A stretch of 64,000 nucleotides of DNA from Mixophyes australis (Eukaryota > Chordata > Amphibia > Anura > Limnodynastidae): the NCBI GenBank assembly GCA_036250195.1, contig JAVHZZ010000006.1, forward strand, positions 158,713,724 to 158,777,723, given 5' to 3'. Position numbers and translations under genes: made by a program. The notes beneath the pieces are model-generated. The model was not told the DNA's origin and searched no databases. It was given only the letters and a program-made list of their open reading frames with translations. Below are positions 45,736-58,476 of this stretch, one piece after another (the first letter of the stretch is position 1; each line of letters opens with the position of its first letter).

Positions 45736-46258
45736 GGGAACACTCCTCTACGCAATCCAGAAAGATACCTCGTTGCAACGTTTTGTACTAAAAAAAAAAA
45801 AATATTGTGAGGTGTTAGGTGTTCAGAATAGCCTTTAAATTAGTGGAAATTATTGTTATTGAATGTTATTGATGTTAATAATAGCGTAGGAGTGAAAATA
45901 AGCCCAAAAACTTGATTTTTACACTTTTTAGTTTTTTTTCAAAAAAAATCCAAATCCAAAACCTTAAATCCGAACCAAAACCTTTCGGCAGGTGTTTTGC
46001 GAAACAAATCCGAACCCAAAACATCGAGAAAATCCGGATCCAAAACACAAAACACGAGACCTCAAAAGTCGCCGGTGCACATCCCTAATAATAATTCACC
46101 CTCTGCATGTGGGTGGTAAACCATCTGGTCTGATCAGTTCCTGTCTCGTCTCTGCTGTAGTGATGCCCCCTGGTGACATCATGGGTTAGTCCAGGGTAAA
46201 TTTAGTTCATCATTTGAAAGCAGGGCCAGCTATGGTAATCTCAGGTCCTGGTGTGGAC

Positions 46259-46702
46259 CAGGGCCGTCTTTCCCATTTGGCACAATGGGCAGATGCCCAG
46301 GGGCCCTGCAGCCCAGGGGGGCCCGTTGGAGGCAGCAAAAAAAAAAAAAAAACCTTGAAAAAAAAAAGACAATACTTACCTTGCGGTCAGCTGGCGATCC
46401 GGCTCCCTCCCTGGTCTCCTCCTCCGTGCGGCGCTCGCAGTGCATGTCGGGTGTGACGTCATCACGCCCGCCTGACATCCATTGCGGAACGCGACGGAGG
46501 AGGAGACCATGGAGGGAGCCGGATCGCCAGCTGACCGCAAGGTAAGTATTTTTTTCCAGGTTTTTTTTTTTTTCTGCTGCCTCCGACGGGCCCCCCTGGG
46601 CTGCAGGGCCCATATATATAATCATTATTTTTTTTTTGTATATATAGGGGCCCCGGTGCACTGCTGTGCCCGGGGGCCCAAGATGTTCTTAAGAGGGCCC
46701 TG
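46259..46702. mobile_element. Foldback hAT element, 444 bp
   Basis: The ends are 'cagggccgtctt' and 'aagagggccctg'. The flanks 'gtgtggac' (46251-46258 and 46703-46710) are an exact 8-bp duplication. The interior contains a hairpin: 'ttgcggtcagctggcgatcc' near 46380 faces its reverse complement near 46520. There is no transposase. Confidence 0.92.
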
Positions 46703-47309
46703 GTGTGGACACTTCTTGGGCACCCTTCCCCCATGCAGTGTTTGCAGACACCTCTGCCTAGACTGTAAAGGCCAAGGCTGTCTGGGAGGAGTGTGACATA
46801 TGGACCAATAGAAACCTATTATCCGAGCAGCCACTTTCCCCAGACTTTAAGTATCTCAAATGAGTCTGTGGATGAGATAATGATGATGGTGGCTCTGATA
46901 ATATCCCCACTATAATCTGCCACTGCTGGGCCCCCAAGAATGGCGCAGCCTGCTGTACCACCCTCTTGCTGCCCCTGCCTGGGAATAGTATGGCTAATTT
47001 CTGGTTTGATAATTCTTTGTACCCATCAAAAATAGCTGCTGCTCTCCAAATATATGCTTACACTATAACATGGGAAGCAGATTCTTCTAACACATCTGAG
47101 AAAAAAATTGAAACATAAAGATTAAAAACACAATCACCCTCCCTGAAAATAAAAAAAGCCAATATGAAATCTTTTTATTATGTTCCATGTACTATACCTA
47201 CACAATCCCCTCATATACAAATCATGTACATTTGGAATCCACATTAATGTAAGACTTTCCAATAAAAGATTAGATTTAATTATAGTGTAACACTACCTGA
47301 AAATAATAC

Positions 47310-47526
47310 CATACTTGCCAACTCTCCCGGAATGTCCGGGAGACTCCCGCATTTCGGGTGGGTCTCCCGGACTCACGGGAGAGTGTGGAAATTTCCCGCT
47401 TCTGCCCCAATTAGGGCCAAAATGCAGCGATTCTCTGGGAATCTTGCTTTTGGAGCCCCGCCTCCCACACGCCAACCTGCCACAGAGAGTCTCCCGGACA
47501 ACAACTGAAAAAAGTTGGTAAGTATG
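47310..47526. mobile_element. hAT MITE, 'catacttgccaac' family, copy 3
   Basis: The TIRs are 'catacttgccaac' and 'gttggtaagtatg', the same as copy 1. The flanks 'aataatac' (47302-47309 and 47527-47534) are an exact 8-bp duplication. It is about 100 bp shorter than copy 1. Confidence 0.93.
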
Positions 47527-47790
47527 AATAATACATGCAAAAAACATGATTGAATGTAATTTTCCTTGCTGTTTTAGTTGCCTGCAGTTTTGGTTGTTCC
47601 TTCTTCCAGCCAATCCCCCAAAAGCTCAGCATAGTTACCACGGTGTATAGTTGATAACATAACTGCCATGCAGTGCTAGGACATTGAGGCATGGGAGTTG
47701 CATGTTCTGCTTCCCTCTCACAGTCAAATATATAGAAAGGCAGGCTAATTACTGTCTGATTCAAGTGACACTTTCGTTGTGTGCATGAGG

Positions 47791-48119
47791 CAGGGGCGGA
47801 TCTAGAAAAGTACTGTACCCGGGGCGATTTAAGAGGGGCGATTAAGGCCCCGCCCCTTTCTAAAATCTTAGGCTGCCGACGGTTGCACACTATGTGCAGG
47901 TCCGTCCAGCCGTGACAGGCAGGGACAGTGTGCTGCCCGGCTGCTCTGACTGTGTTTTAAACACAATCAGAGCAGCCGGGCAGAACACTGTCCCTGCCTG
48001 TCACGGCTGGATGGACCTGCACATAGTGTGCAGCCGTGCAGCAAGTGTCTGCTAGGGGGGGGGGGGGGGGGGGGGGGGGCGATCGCCCCTATCGCCCCCC
48101 CCCCCTAGATCCGCCACTG
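47791..48119. mobile_element. Foldback hAT element with G/C runs
   Basis: The ends are 'caggggcggatctag' and 'ctagatccgccactg'. The flanks 'gcatgagg' (47783-47790 and 48120-48127) are an exact 8-bp duplication. A near-perfect hairpin is centred at about 47957 ('gtgttttaaacac'). A run of about 20 G lies at 48055-48079. Confidence 0.92.
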
Positions 48120-48127
48120 GCATGAGG

Positions 48128-48792
48128 TAAGGAAATAAGATTATAAACTCTACTGTGGCCGTGAGTAATTTGACAGAATAAAACTCTTGATTGTACATTG
48201 CTACTGAATATGTTGGTGCTATGTAAAAATAAATAGTGACACTAATAATTAACTGCAAGAGAGTGCAGAACACATTTAACACAATTCAGGCTCTAGTCCC
48301 TTATCCATATGATACATTAGGAATGGAATTAAAAAGCAACTACCTTAGTATTGCTAATCTCTGTACTGTTACTATAACATATGTCAGTGTATGTTAAAGC
48401 TTAGCTATTATTTTGCTCTCAGAGCTAGTATGAAGATGACGTTTCTTATACGTCAGATGTGCCCTCCCTACCCAATAACAGTATTTTCCTGACAGTATCT
48501 GATTTTAATGTAATCATTGGGCTAAATCATTAGGCTTCAGAGGAAAAGCCTCTGTGTGCAAGTGCATTCATTCTGCCTCTGAAGGTCTGTTTTTTTACCT
48601 GTCAGATTCTCTATTCCATTGCAGCCAGAGTTTTATCTACATAAGCAGCACACAGCATGAAATCAGGCCAGGAGGGATCATGGGCCTGATTCATTAAGGA
48701 TCTTAACTTAAGTTAGGTTGATGCTGGACTGCTTGTTGTTATTTTTTTAGCATACGTTTCTGATTTTCCCAAGAGCTTTCCATGAACTCGCT
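48128..48792. other. Short repeats, no gene
   Basis: A mutated L2/SINE tail occurs at about 48210-48240 ('gaatatgttggtgctatg'). A lone 'gggcctgattcattaagga' near 48681 marks one end of a 'cctgattcattaag' element. Nothing else is recognised. Confidence 0.45.
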
Positions 48793-49041
48793 TCAACTGG
48801 CGTAACATGCATGAGGATCCCAGATGGTTAAGGTCCCCACCTCTACTGACTGTGGCTTTACAATGCTACAAATGGCTAGACAACTGTTGTCAGAATTTGG
48901 GTTAAAATAATTCCACACATATGAGGTGGATTTTTTGGTCTTTTGCCTAGGCATGACACTGGCCAAAAACTGCTGCAGTCTTTGTTTGAAAGTGTATGAA
49001 AATAATATTGTGACCTGTGAGGTGGTCAAAATTGACTGCAA
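48793..49041 (-). pseudogene. hAT BED-finger transposase fragment
   Basis: The minus-strand frame reads MPRQKTKKSTSYVWNYF and SCLAICSIVKP, matching the BED region of the transposase at 41218-44212. The second Cys of the finger is lost. The adjoining 49042-49127 is hAT 3' sequence in the opposite orientation, so this copy is rearranged internally. Confidence 0.75.
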
Positions 49042-49127
49042 ATGACTTGAAATTAGTGTTATTGAGGTTAATAATAATGTAGGGACAAAAATTGAGCAAA
49101 ACTATGTGATTTTAGCATATTTTAAAC

Positions 49128-51249
<2,122 letters not shown>

Positions 51250-51356
51250 TATTTTTCTAAAAAATACGGATCCAAAACCAAAACACACGAGAGCAGTTTT
51301 GCCAAAACCAAAAGACGAAGTTAATCCAGATCCAAAACCAAAACCAGAACATCTGT
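51250..51356 (+). mobile_element. hAT 3' terminal fragment
   Basis: It contains 'tacggatccaaaaccaaaac' and 'aacatctgtaat', similar to the right end of the 39.9-kb hAT ('ccggatccaaaacacaaaac'). It is the other side of the target into which the LINE inserted. Confidence 0.65.
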
Positions 51357-51357
51357 A

Positions 51358-51403
<46 letters not shown>

Positions 51404-51412
51404 GTGTGTGTG

Positions 51413-51450
<38 letters not shown>

Positions 51451-51461
51451 AGTGTGTATAT

Positions 51462-51546
<85 letters not shown>
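51357..51546. repeat. (AT)n and (GA)n microsatellite cluster
   Basis: Alternating TA runs broken by short TG tracts lead into a perfect (GA)n of about 50 bp (51495-51546). The long minus-strand Ser/Leu and Ile/Tyr frames here are artefacts of the repeat. Confidence 0.95.
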
Positions 51547-51550
<4 letters not shown>

Positions 51551-52365
51551 TCCCTCCCCCTCTCTCGTCTTTCCATTCTGCCTCCTAGACATAGTATTCC
51601 AAAGTGCTCTTCCAGGCTTTGGTTGGCAGTAGCACATAGATAGACAACCTTTGCCTTTCTAACATGCTGAGGTTTGTAGATACACAATAACTGGAGCATC
51701 ACATGTTCCCTTCCCCTCCACTGCTGCTAACCACAGGCTGGCAGGATACACTGGAGCTTGTAATTCCACAACAGCATAAGAGACACATGTAGCCTACGTC
51801 TGCAATATTTCCCTAATTTATGATAAGGACCAATGGGCCCAGTCTTGCCCATTGCTATAACCTGTACACAAATAGTTTTAGGAACACACAATAGTTGTAA
51901 AGAACATGCAACCGAACTGCAACCAGAACACACAATCGTCACGGCAACTGAATACATTTATCAAGCTAATATGGAGTCTATGAGAGGAAGTGACTGTTTT
52001 GGGAACCAGTGAGCTGCTTTATGATCCTGTCATTTATCAGCGTATTTTGTGCAGACATTCTGAATTTTCTCACAGATTTCCTACTGAGAATGATGCTAAC
52101 ACAGACTTCTGGATTAGAAGAACAAAATAAAGACTGTGATGTGTTTGTTCTCTGTCCTGGTCCTTGCATGAAGCACAAATCTCTTTTTTCGCCTACCTCC
52201 AAACAGTGAGCGTTTGGAGGTGGAAGATTGCGTTTGCTCAATTTATATGACACTGCCAGAAGATTTAAAGGGGAAAGAAACCTAAATAACATGTGGCATT
52301 AAACAGGGTTTTTCCACTCTTAAAATTACTTTCATTTATTATCCTGTACATCCCCTCATTCAATC

Positions 52366-52460
52366 CATAGTTGCCAACTCTCCCTGAATGTAAGGGAGAC
52401 TCCCTGAAATAGGGGTGATCTCCCTCACTCCCTGAAGAGTCTGGCATTCTTCCTGATGCT
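52366..52460 (+). mobile_element. Fragment of 'catacttgccaac' MITE family
   Basis: It begins 'catagttgccaactctccc' with 'gggagactccctgaaatagg' after it, matching the left end of the other MITE copies. No right end or target duplication is found. Confidence 0.6.
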
Positions 52461-52777
52461 GAGCCAGTACAAAACGTGGTTGGCTTCGCCATCTGTGGCA
52501 TACTGAAATTGTGTCCTATGTCCATGTATTGATGCCTATGGAGGTGGCCATTTTCATGTAGACCAATATTTAATCAAAGACTGACATTTTAGACAACATT
52601 GATTGTGTTTATTAGGGACAAGTAGGCGTCGCGGCGGTGCCCGCGGCCGCTGCGACTAACACCCAGAAGAAAAGAGTTGGCTGGTTTCTGAAGAAATAGC
52701 AGCTTGAGTCTGTTATTGGGGGCTGGCTGAAGCTGTGTTTGCAGGTGATGTCTGTCATCTAGCAGGTGTGGTCTTCA

Positions 52778-52828
52778 GGGCCATCTTAACAACATTATGG
52801 GCCCCCGGGCAAAGCAGTGCACCAGGGC

Positions 52829-52883
<55 letters not shown>

Positions 52884-53100
52884 TAGGTATAGATGTATAG
52901 AGATACAGATATAGATATAGATAGATAGAGATAGAGATAGATAGGTGTACTTGCTTAGTGACCCTTGAAGGTTTTTTTTGCAGGTTTTTTCTTTTGCATG
53001 ATTATTTATTTTAATTAAGAGCCCTGCCTATGGGGCCCCCTTGCCCGTGGGGCCCCTGGGCACCTGCCCACCGTGCCCAATGGAAAAGATGGCCCTTTTC
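52778..53100. mobile_element. Probable hAT element of the 'cagggcc' group
   Basis: The left end 'cagggccatctt' and right-side 'aagatggccctt' are inverted. A (TA)n tract of about 45 bp and GATA-rich sequence lie inside (52834-52945). The flanks do not give a clear 8-bp duplication. It resembles 46259-46702, including the 'ggggcccctgggcac' stretch. Confidence 0.6.
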
Positions 53101-53189
53101 CTCTGGGCTGGGTTGTGCAGGTGTAGATAGTGAAGAGTGTAGTCTGGCAGCTTGGCTCTGGGTAATAAAGTTAAGAAATGTGGTCACAA

Positions 53190-54157
53190 TTCTACCCCCA
53201 ACATCATTGTCCAAGATCACATCGTTTGGTAGGCAACATCTCGCAATCCCTGGCCATCTCCCCAATCCAGATACATCCTGGCTACAGGCACTTCCTTCTC
53301 TAGTCCATCTGCCACAGTAACTTTGGCAGTGCAACCCTGCAATAGAGCAGCAGGATCAATAAGATGGGGGCTCACTACAGTTAATGAGGTCCCAGAATCT
53401 CTCAGTCCTTCTCCCTGCAGGGTTCCCACTTGGACAGGCTGCAGATTTCTCCACATGTTTTTGGGGGGTCTTTTGGACAAACAAGTTACTCTCTCCGCTG
53501 AGTCACCTTCAATCACGCCAAACTCTGTTTGGCTGGCAGCAGTGGAAACAGTCTCTACTGGCTCAACTTTGCGAGTTCAGCAAGTCAGCCGGGCCCCAGG
53601 ACTTGGATTAGGGGCAAGAGTCTCAGGTGACCAGTATTCCTGCAGCTGTAGCACTTTTCCAGCCTGGGCTCCGGTGGTCTCTGAAAATTCCCAGGGACAG
53701 GGCAGGCCGGTGTCTGGCGAAATGTACCCAGAGGGTTGGATACTTGCTTTTGGGGAGTAGAAGAGGGTCCCCCTCTGACTGTACAGTCCTTTGGGATTGG
53801 CAGTTAACCTGGTGCTTCTGTCAGCGTGGCCTAACAGCCACATACTGATCTGCCGGCTGCTTCCAAGTTGGCTGGCTTCCTGTCCAGCACCCATTCTTTC
53901 ACCTCTGGTGCGCACCGGTTCTGAAACGGCTCTTGGCACATTAAGTCTATTACCTCCTCCACGGTCTGGGCACTAACTTTGCACACTCACTTCCTGTCCG
54001 AGACCCGCAGCAGGTTGGCAAATTCCTTGTGGGTGGCGTGGAGGTTCTTGGCAAGGTCCCAGAACTTCTGATGATATGTCTCTGGGGTAATAGTGTACCG
54101 TTTAAGGAGTTCCCTTTTTCTGATGGCACCCCATGGTAGGGCTCCATGCACATCCTT
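53190..54157 (-). pseudogene. Gmr1-like Ty3/Gypsy gag (SCAN-like) and protease, minus strand
   Basis: Read on the minus strand, frames near 54150-53950 give RKRELLKRYTITPETYHQKF and then LATHKEFANLL-type residues, the SCAN-like capsid fold that vertebrate SCAN domains share with Gmr1-type Gypsy gag. Further on, 53516-53217 contains LRDSGTSLTVVSPHLI, with DSG as the aspartic-protease active site. Frameshifts separate the parts. Both ends are cut: by the inverted duplication at 54157 and near 53190. Confidence 0.65.
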
Positions 54158-54331
54158 GCAGTGTGTTTTGCTTTTGGATCCGTATTTTTTAGAAAAATAG
54201 CTATCATCATCATCATTTATTTATTTATATAGCAAATTCCGTAGCGCTTTACAATTGGGAACAAACATTAAAAAGACAATACTGGGTACTACATACAGAC
54301 AGAGAGGTAAGAGAACCCTGCTCGCTTGAAG
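54157..54331 (-). repeat. Inverted duplicate of the LINE/hAT junction
   Basis: This is the reverse complement of about 51130-51285: it contains the L2 3' UTR ('actgggtactacatacagac'), the ATGATG tail and the adjoining hAT words 'ttagaaaaatagctatcatc' and 'ttttggatccgtatttt'. Because it carries the junction itself, it is a copy of that locus and not an independent LINE insertion. Confidence 0.85.
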
Positions 54332-54880
54332 ATTTGATGCAGCTTGTCATTAAAATTGACCGTCGAATTAGAGAGAGGAAAGCTGAACGGGAGTCATCAA
54401 TACCTCCTGGCTCACCACGAAGTTCTAGTGCTATTTTGCCTGATTCCCCTGAACCCATGCAGCTGGATGCTTATCGCCTGCCTCCGGAGGAACGCTCCAG
54501 AAGACGCTCACTAGGCCTTTGTTTATATTGTGGCCAACCAGGCCACCTAGTTCGTTCCTGTCCTAACAAGGCGGGAAACGCCAAAGTCTAAGCACAGGGG
54601 AAGAGGTGAGCTTAGGCCTTCAAATTGTCTCTTCGGAAAACTCTTTGTTGGTCCCTGAACGTCTAGTCTTCCGTGACAAATCCGCGGATGTGACAGCTTT
54701 CCTCGATAGCGGTACAGCAGGAAACTTCCTGGATATCCACTTGGCTCAGACGCTTGAGATTCGGATATCAAGTTTGGATCAAGCATTACCACCTGCGGTT
54801 TGGATGGTAATCCCTTGCCTGGGGGTAGAATACTCGCAAAGACTCCAATGGTTCGGTTGTCTGTAGGTGCCCTCCATGCG
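54332..54880 (+). pseudogene. Chromovirus gag end (zinc knuckle) and protease
   Basis: The frame 54334-54591 carries CLYCGQPGHLVRSC, a CCHC zinc knuckle of gag. The frame 54606-54866 carries AFLDSGTAGNFLD with the DSG of the aspartic protease. The 5' part of gag, the primer-binding site and the 5' LTR are missing where the inverted duplicate abuts. Confidence 0.8.
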
Positions 54881-56716
54881 GAGGAGCTCTCATTCTTCCT
54901 AATTACCTGTCCCTCTGTTACCTGTTGATTCTGGGGTATCCTTGGCTTCGCAGCCATAATCCTCTTATTGATTGGAAAAGAGGGGAGATCATCCGTTGGA
55001 GCCCAGAATGTTTCGCTTCTTGCCTGACTCTACCCCTTAGAGCTCTCCGGCCTAGTCCATATTTGCTGCCTGCACCCTATCGGGACTTTAGTGACGTATT
55101 CTGCAAAAGGAAAGCGGACTCACTTCCACCACATCGAGAATATGACTGTGCGATTGATTGATCCTGTACCGGGTTCCAAGTTGCCCAAAGGGAGTCTATA
55201 TTCCTTATCCATCCCTGAGACTCAGGCCGTCGAGCAGTATGTGGAGGAAATCCTGAAGAAAGGATTTATTCGCCCCTCTAAGTCTCCTGTAGGAGCAGGT
55301 TGCTTTTTTGCATCTAAAAAGATATGGCAGTCTTAGGCCTTGCATCGATTTTCGTGGTCTGAATAACATCACTGTTAAGAACACGTATCCTTTGCCGTTG
55401 ATTTCCGTTCTGTTCGACTAGCTTAAAGCAGCCACTATATTCTCAAAGATTGACCTCCGAGGTGCCTACAATCTTATCCGAATCAAAAAAGGGGATGAGT
55501 GGAGAACTGCCTTTAACACTCAGTCGGGACATTATGAGTATCTTGTAATGCCATTCGGTTTATGCAACGCTCCGGCAGTCTTCCAGGACCTAATCAACGA
55601 TGTATTACGTGAATTCTTTGGAAAAACAGTTGTTGTCTATCTGGATGACATACTAATCTATTCCAAGTCTTTATCTCAGCATCGTCAGCATGTCCGCCAG
55701 GTTCTATTGAAATTACGGGAACATCACCTGTACGCAAAACGGGAGAAATGTGAATTCGAGGTGTCCACAGTGGCCTTTCCTGGGGTACATCATCTCCTCA
55801 TCAGGATTCGCAATGGATCCCGCTAAAGTTCAGGCATTTCAAAACTGGGTCCTCCCTACTAACCTGAAGGCGATCCAAAGATTCCTTGGATTCGCCAATT
55901 ATTATCGAAGGTTTATTGGCTCATTTTCCTCTTTGGTGGCTCCTATCACCGCTCTCACCCGAAAAGGAGCTAACCCAGCTGAGTGGCCCCCAGAAGCATT
56001 GGCAAGTTTTTCAGCTCTCAAAGCTGCATTCATCTCTGCACCAGTTCTTAGACACCCTGACCCAGAACTTCCGTTCATTGTGGAGGCAGACGCCTCGGAT
56101 GTTGGTGGAGGTGCCATTCTCTCGCAGAAAGACCCGCAGAGTAAAAAATTACAGCTTTGTGCTTTTCTCTCTAGAAAATTTTCGCCTGCTGAAATTAATT
56201 ACGATGTTGGAAACCATGAATTGCTGGCTATTAAGTGGGCATTGGAGGAATGATGACACTGGTTAGAGGGAGCTGCACATACCATTACCATCTTCACTGA
56301 CCATAAAAACCTCCAATATATCCAGACCGCAAAAACTCTGAATCCCAGGCAGGCCCGCTGGGCCCTGTTCTTCACCAGATTTAGGTTCCTCATCACATTC
56401 CGCCCAGGTTCAAAAAATACTAAAGCCGATTCTATGTCCTGAAGTTTTATGGCACGTCATCCTCAGTCTCTTGACCCGCTGCCTATTGTCCCCTCCACCT
56501 CTATTCATCTTGGACTAACCCGGGATCTGCGAGCCACACTTCGACAGTTCCAGAAAATTGCTCCAGTTCAGACACCTGCTAACAAATTATTTGTTTCCGG
56601 TTCACCTAATAAAATCCTTCCTTATGGAGAGTCACGACAACCGCTCAGCGGGTCATCCTGGAATTCGTAAGACCATTGAAATTCTTTCCCGCAGGCTTTG
56701 GTGGCCCACTTTATCT
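54881..56716 (+). pseudogene. Chromovirus RT, RNase H and integrase zinc domain
   Basis: RT motifs in order: [24 protein letters not shown] (first catalytic Asp), [13 protein letters not shown] and YLDDILIYS (55638 on). RNase [28 protein letters not shown] and [13 protein letters not shown], ended by a TGA where Trp is usual. Then AGHPGIRKTIEILSRRLWWP, the HHCC zinc region of integrase, broken off by the palindrome insertion at 56717. Frameshifts occur at about 55320 and 55780, and a stop at about 55420. Confidence 0.88.
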
Positions 56717-58476
56717 AGAAAACAACGATGGTGGGTTCCGCGCTCCCTATGTAAAGATATTGGTAGGCTGCCTATAGGATTGTGAAAAAAAGGGGGGGTG
56801 GGCCTCATCCCTCCATGATACAAGATTGAAACAACAGGGATATCCAAAGGCGCCAAAATGATGTGTAATAAAGCACAAAGTAATAATTCAAAACATTGTA
56901 TATTTAACAACATGTATGAATCAGTGCACTGATATAAAATCAAAAAACATTTTACATATTACATACATACATATAATTTAAGTCCTCAGGGACAGGCAAT
57001 TAGGCATGTTCCGTTTACAGAACTTTTGATGCAGTCCGTAGTGTATGTGAGTGGTTCAAAGCAAGGCTGCTTGTGGTTACACCACGAGTATGCGTTGGTC
57101 AATTATCAAACAGGTGTCCCAATATATAAAGTCCCGTTTTACAAAATCACGAATACATGACACATATATCCATATGTATTCAATCCTGTGGTGAGCGGGT
57201 GGGTACGTTGATATGTAGGTACAATCAATGGTTTTGCATGCATTACATCCAAGCCAGATAGTTTGCAGCTTGTTTATACAAACGATTGTTGATCCGTGCC
57301 ACCCTGTGTGGTAAGGTGTCCCAAAGAATGCTGTTTTCTTTGCTGATATGACTAAGAGATTTCCTCTAATGTATGGTCACTTAATTTTTCAGCACTAACC
57401 AGCATTTAAGGGTTTCTGCTAACAGTCTATCGTCACGGAGACACACTGGTTAATCGATGATATAACGAGGGATCGCTTACCCTGTAGTTGGTTTTCCTAA
57501 AGTGCCGATCCTCGGTGTCTTTCCCTTCAGGTTTATGGGACTCTTCGGTCCGGGTAGATGGACGCGGCCGCGTCTTCATCCTTGCGCATGCGCACTCCGC
57601 GACTTAGTGTTTCCGTTCCAGGAACGTCTCGCGAGCACAGCGGGATGGAAGCTTCCATCCCGCTGTGCTCGCGAGACGTTCCTGGAACGGAAACACTAAG
57701 TCGCGGAGTGCGCATGCGCAAGGAAGAAGACGCGGCCGCGTCCATCTACCCGGACCGAAGAGTCCCATAAACCTGAAGGGAAAGACACCGAGGATCGGCA
57801 CTTTAGGAAAACCAACTACAGGGTAAGCGATCCCTCGTTATATCATCGATTAACCAGTGTGTCTCCGTGACGATAGACTGTTAGCAGAAACCCTTAAATG
57901 CTGGTTAGTGCTGAAAAATTAAGTGACCATACATTAGAGGAAATCTCTTAGTCATATCAGCAAAGAAAACAGCATTCTTTGGGACACCTTACCACACAGG
58001 GTGGCACGGATCAACAATCGTTTGTATAAACAAGCTGCAAACTATCTGGCTTGGATGTAATGCATGCAAAACCATTGATTGTACCTACATATCAACGTAC
58101 CCACCCGCTCACCACAGGATTGAATACATATGGATATATGTGTCATGTATTTGTGATTTTGTAAAACGGGACTTTATATATTGGGACACCTGTTTGATAA
58201 TTGACCAACGCATACTCGTGGTGTAACCACAAGCAGCCTTGCTTTGAACCACTCACATACACTACGGACTGCATCAAAAGTTCTGTAAACGGAACATGCC
58301 TAATTGCCTGTCCCTGAGGACTTAAATTATATGTATGTATGTAATATGTAAAATGTTTTTTGATTTTATATCAGTGCACTGATTCATACATGTTGTTAAA
58401 TATACAATGTTTTGAATTATTACTTTGTGCTTTATTACACATCATTTTGGCGCCTTTGGATATCCCTGTTGTTTCA
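56717..58476. mobile_element. 1.76-kb insertion with 14-bp duplication, mostly one palindrome
   Basis: The 14 bases 'ggcccactttatct' flank it at 56703-56716 and 58477-58490, and they are integrase coding sequence (WPTLS), so the insertion is cleanly bounded. The first 110 bp are not palindromic and include an A-run and a G-run (56785-56800); the rest, 56827-58476, is a near-perfect palindrome. A duplication of that length suits target-primed (LINE or Penelope-like) insertion better than a DNA transposon. The family is not identified. Confidence 0.85.
56827..58476. repeat. Spacer-free 1.65-kb palindrome
   Basis: The two 825-bp arms meet at AAGCTT (57649-57654) with no loop. Pairing was checked at the outer ends (TGAAAC at 56827 with GTTTCA at 58471) and along the inner 150 bp; very few mismatches are visible, for example 'cacgaatacatgac' against 'gtcatgtatttgtg'. 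The centre (57500-57800) is CpG-rich and holds TGCGCATGCGCA, an NRF1-type site, in each arm. Matching short frames on both strands are mirror images. Confidence 0.93.

Larger units (their letters stand above)
39924..46087 (+). mobile_element. Complete 6.2-kb hAT transposon
   Basis: The left end 'tagagataagcgcactcgg' and the right end 'ccggtgcacatcccta' are inverted. The flanks 'ataataat' (39916-39923 and 46088-46095) form an exact 8-bp duplication. Inside are 340-bp tandem repeats, a BED-finger transposase gene and about 90-bp tandem repeats, in that order. Subterminal sequence is rich in 'ccgag/ctcgg' and 'ggatcc' words that recur in the relatives at 12547 and 51250. Confidence 0.93.

Noticed and set aside
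47300..47890. Minus-strand frames of 106 and 159 residues
   Set aside because: They run across the hAT MITE and its flank; no domain is present.
52617..52660. Short GC-rich palindrome-like stretch as a CpG island
   Set aside because: Too short (about 45 bp) and with no exon nearby.
57502..57801. Pairs of identical frames on opposite strands
   Set aside because: They are mirror images caused by the palindrome and cannot be taken as two genes.
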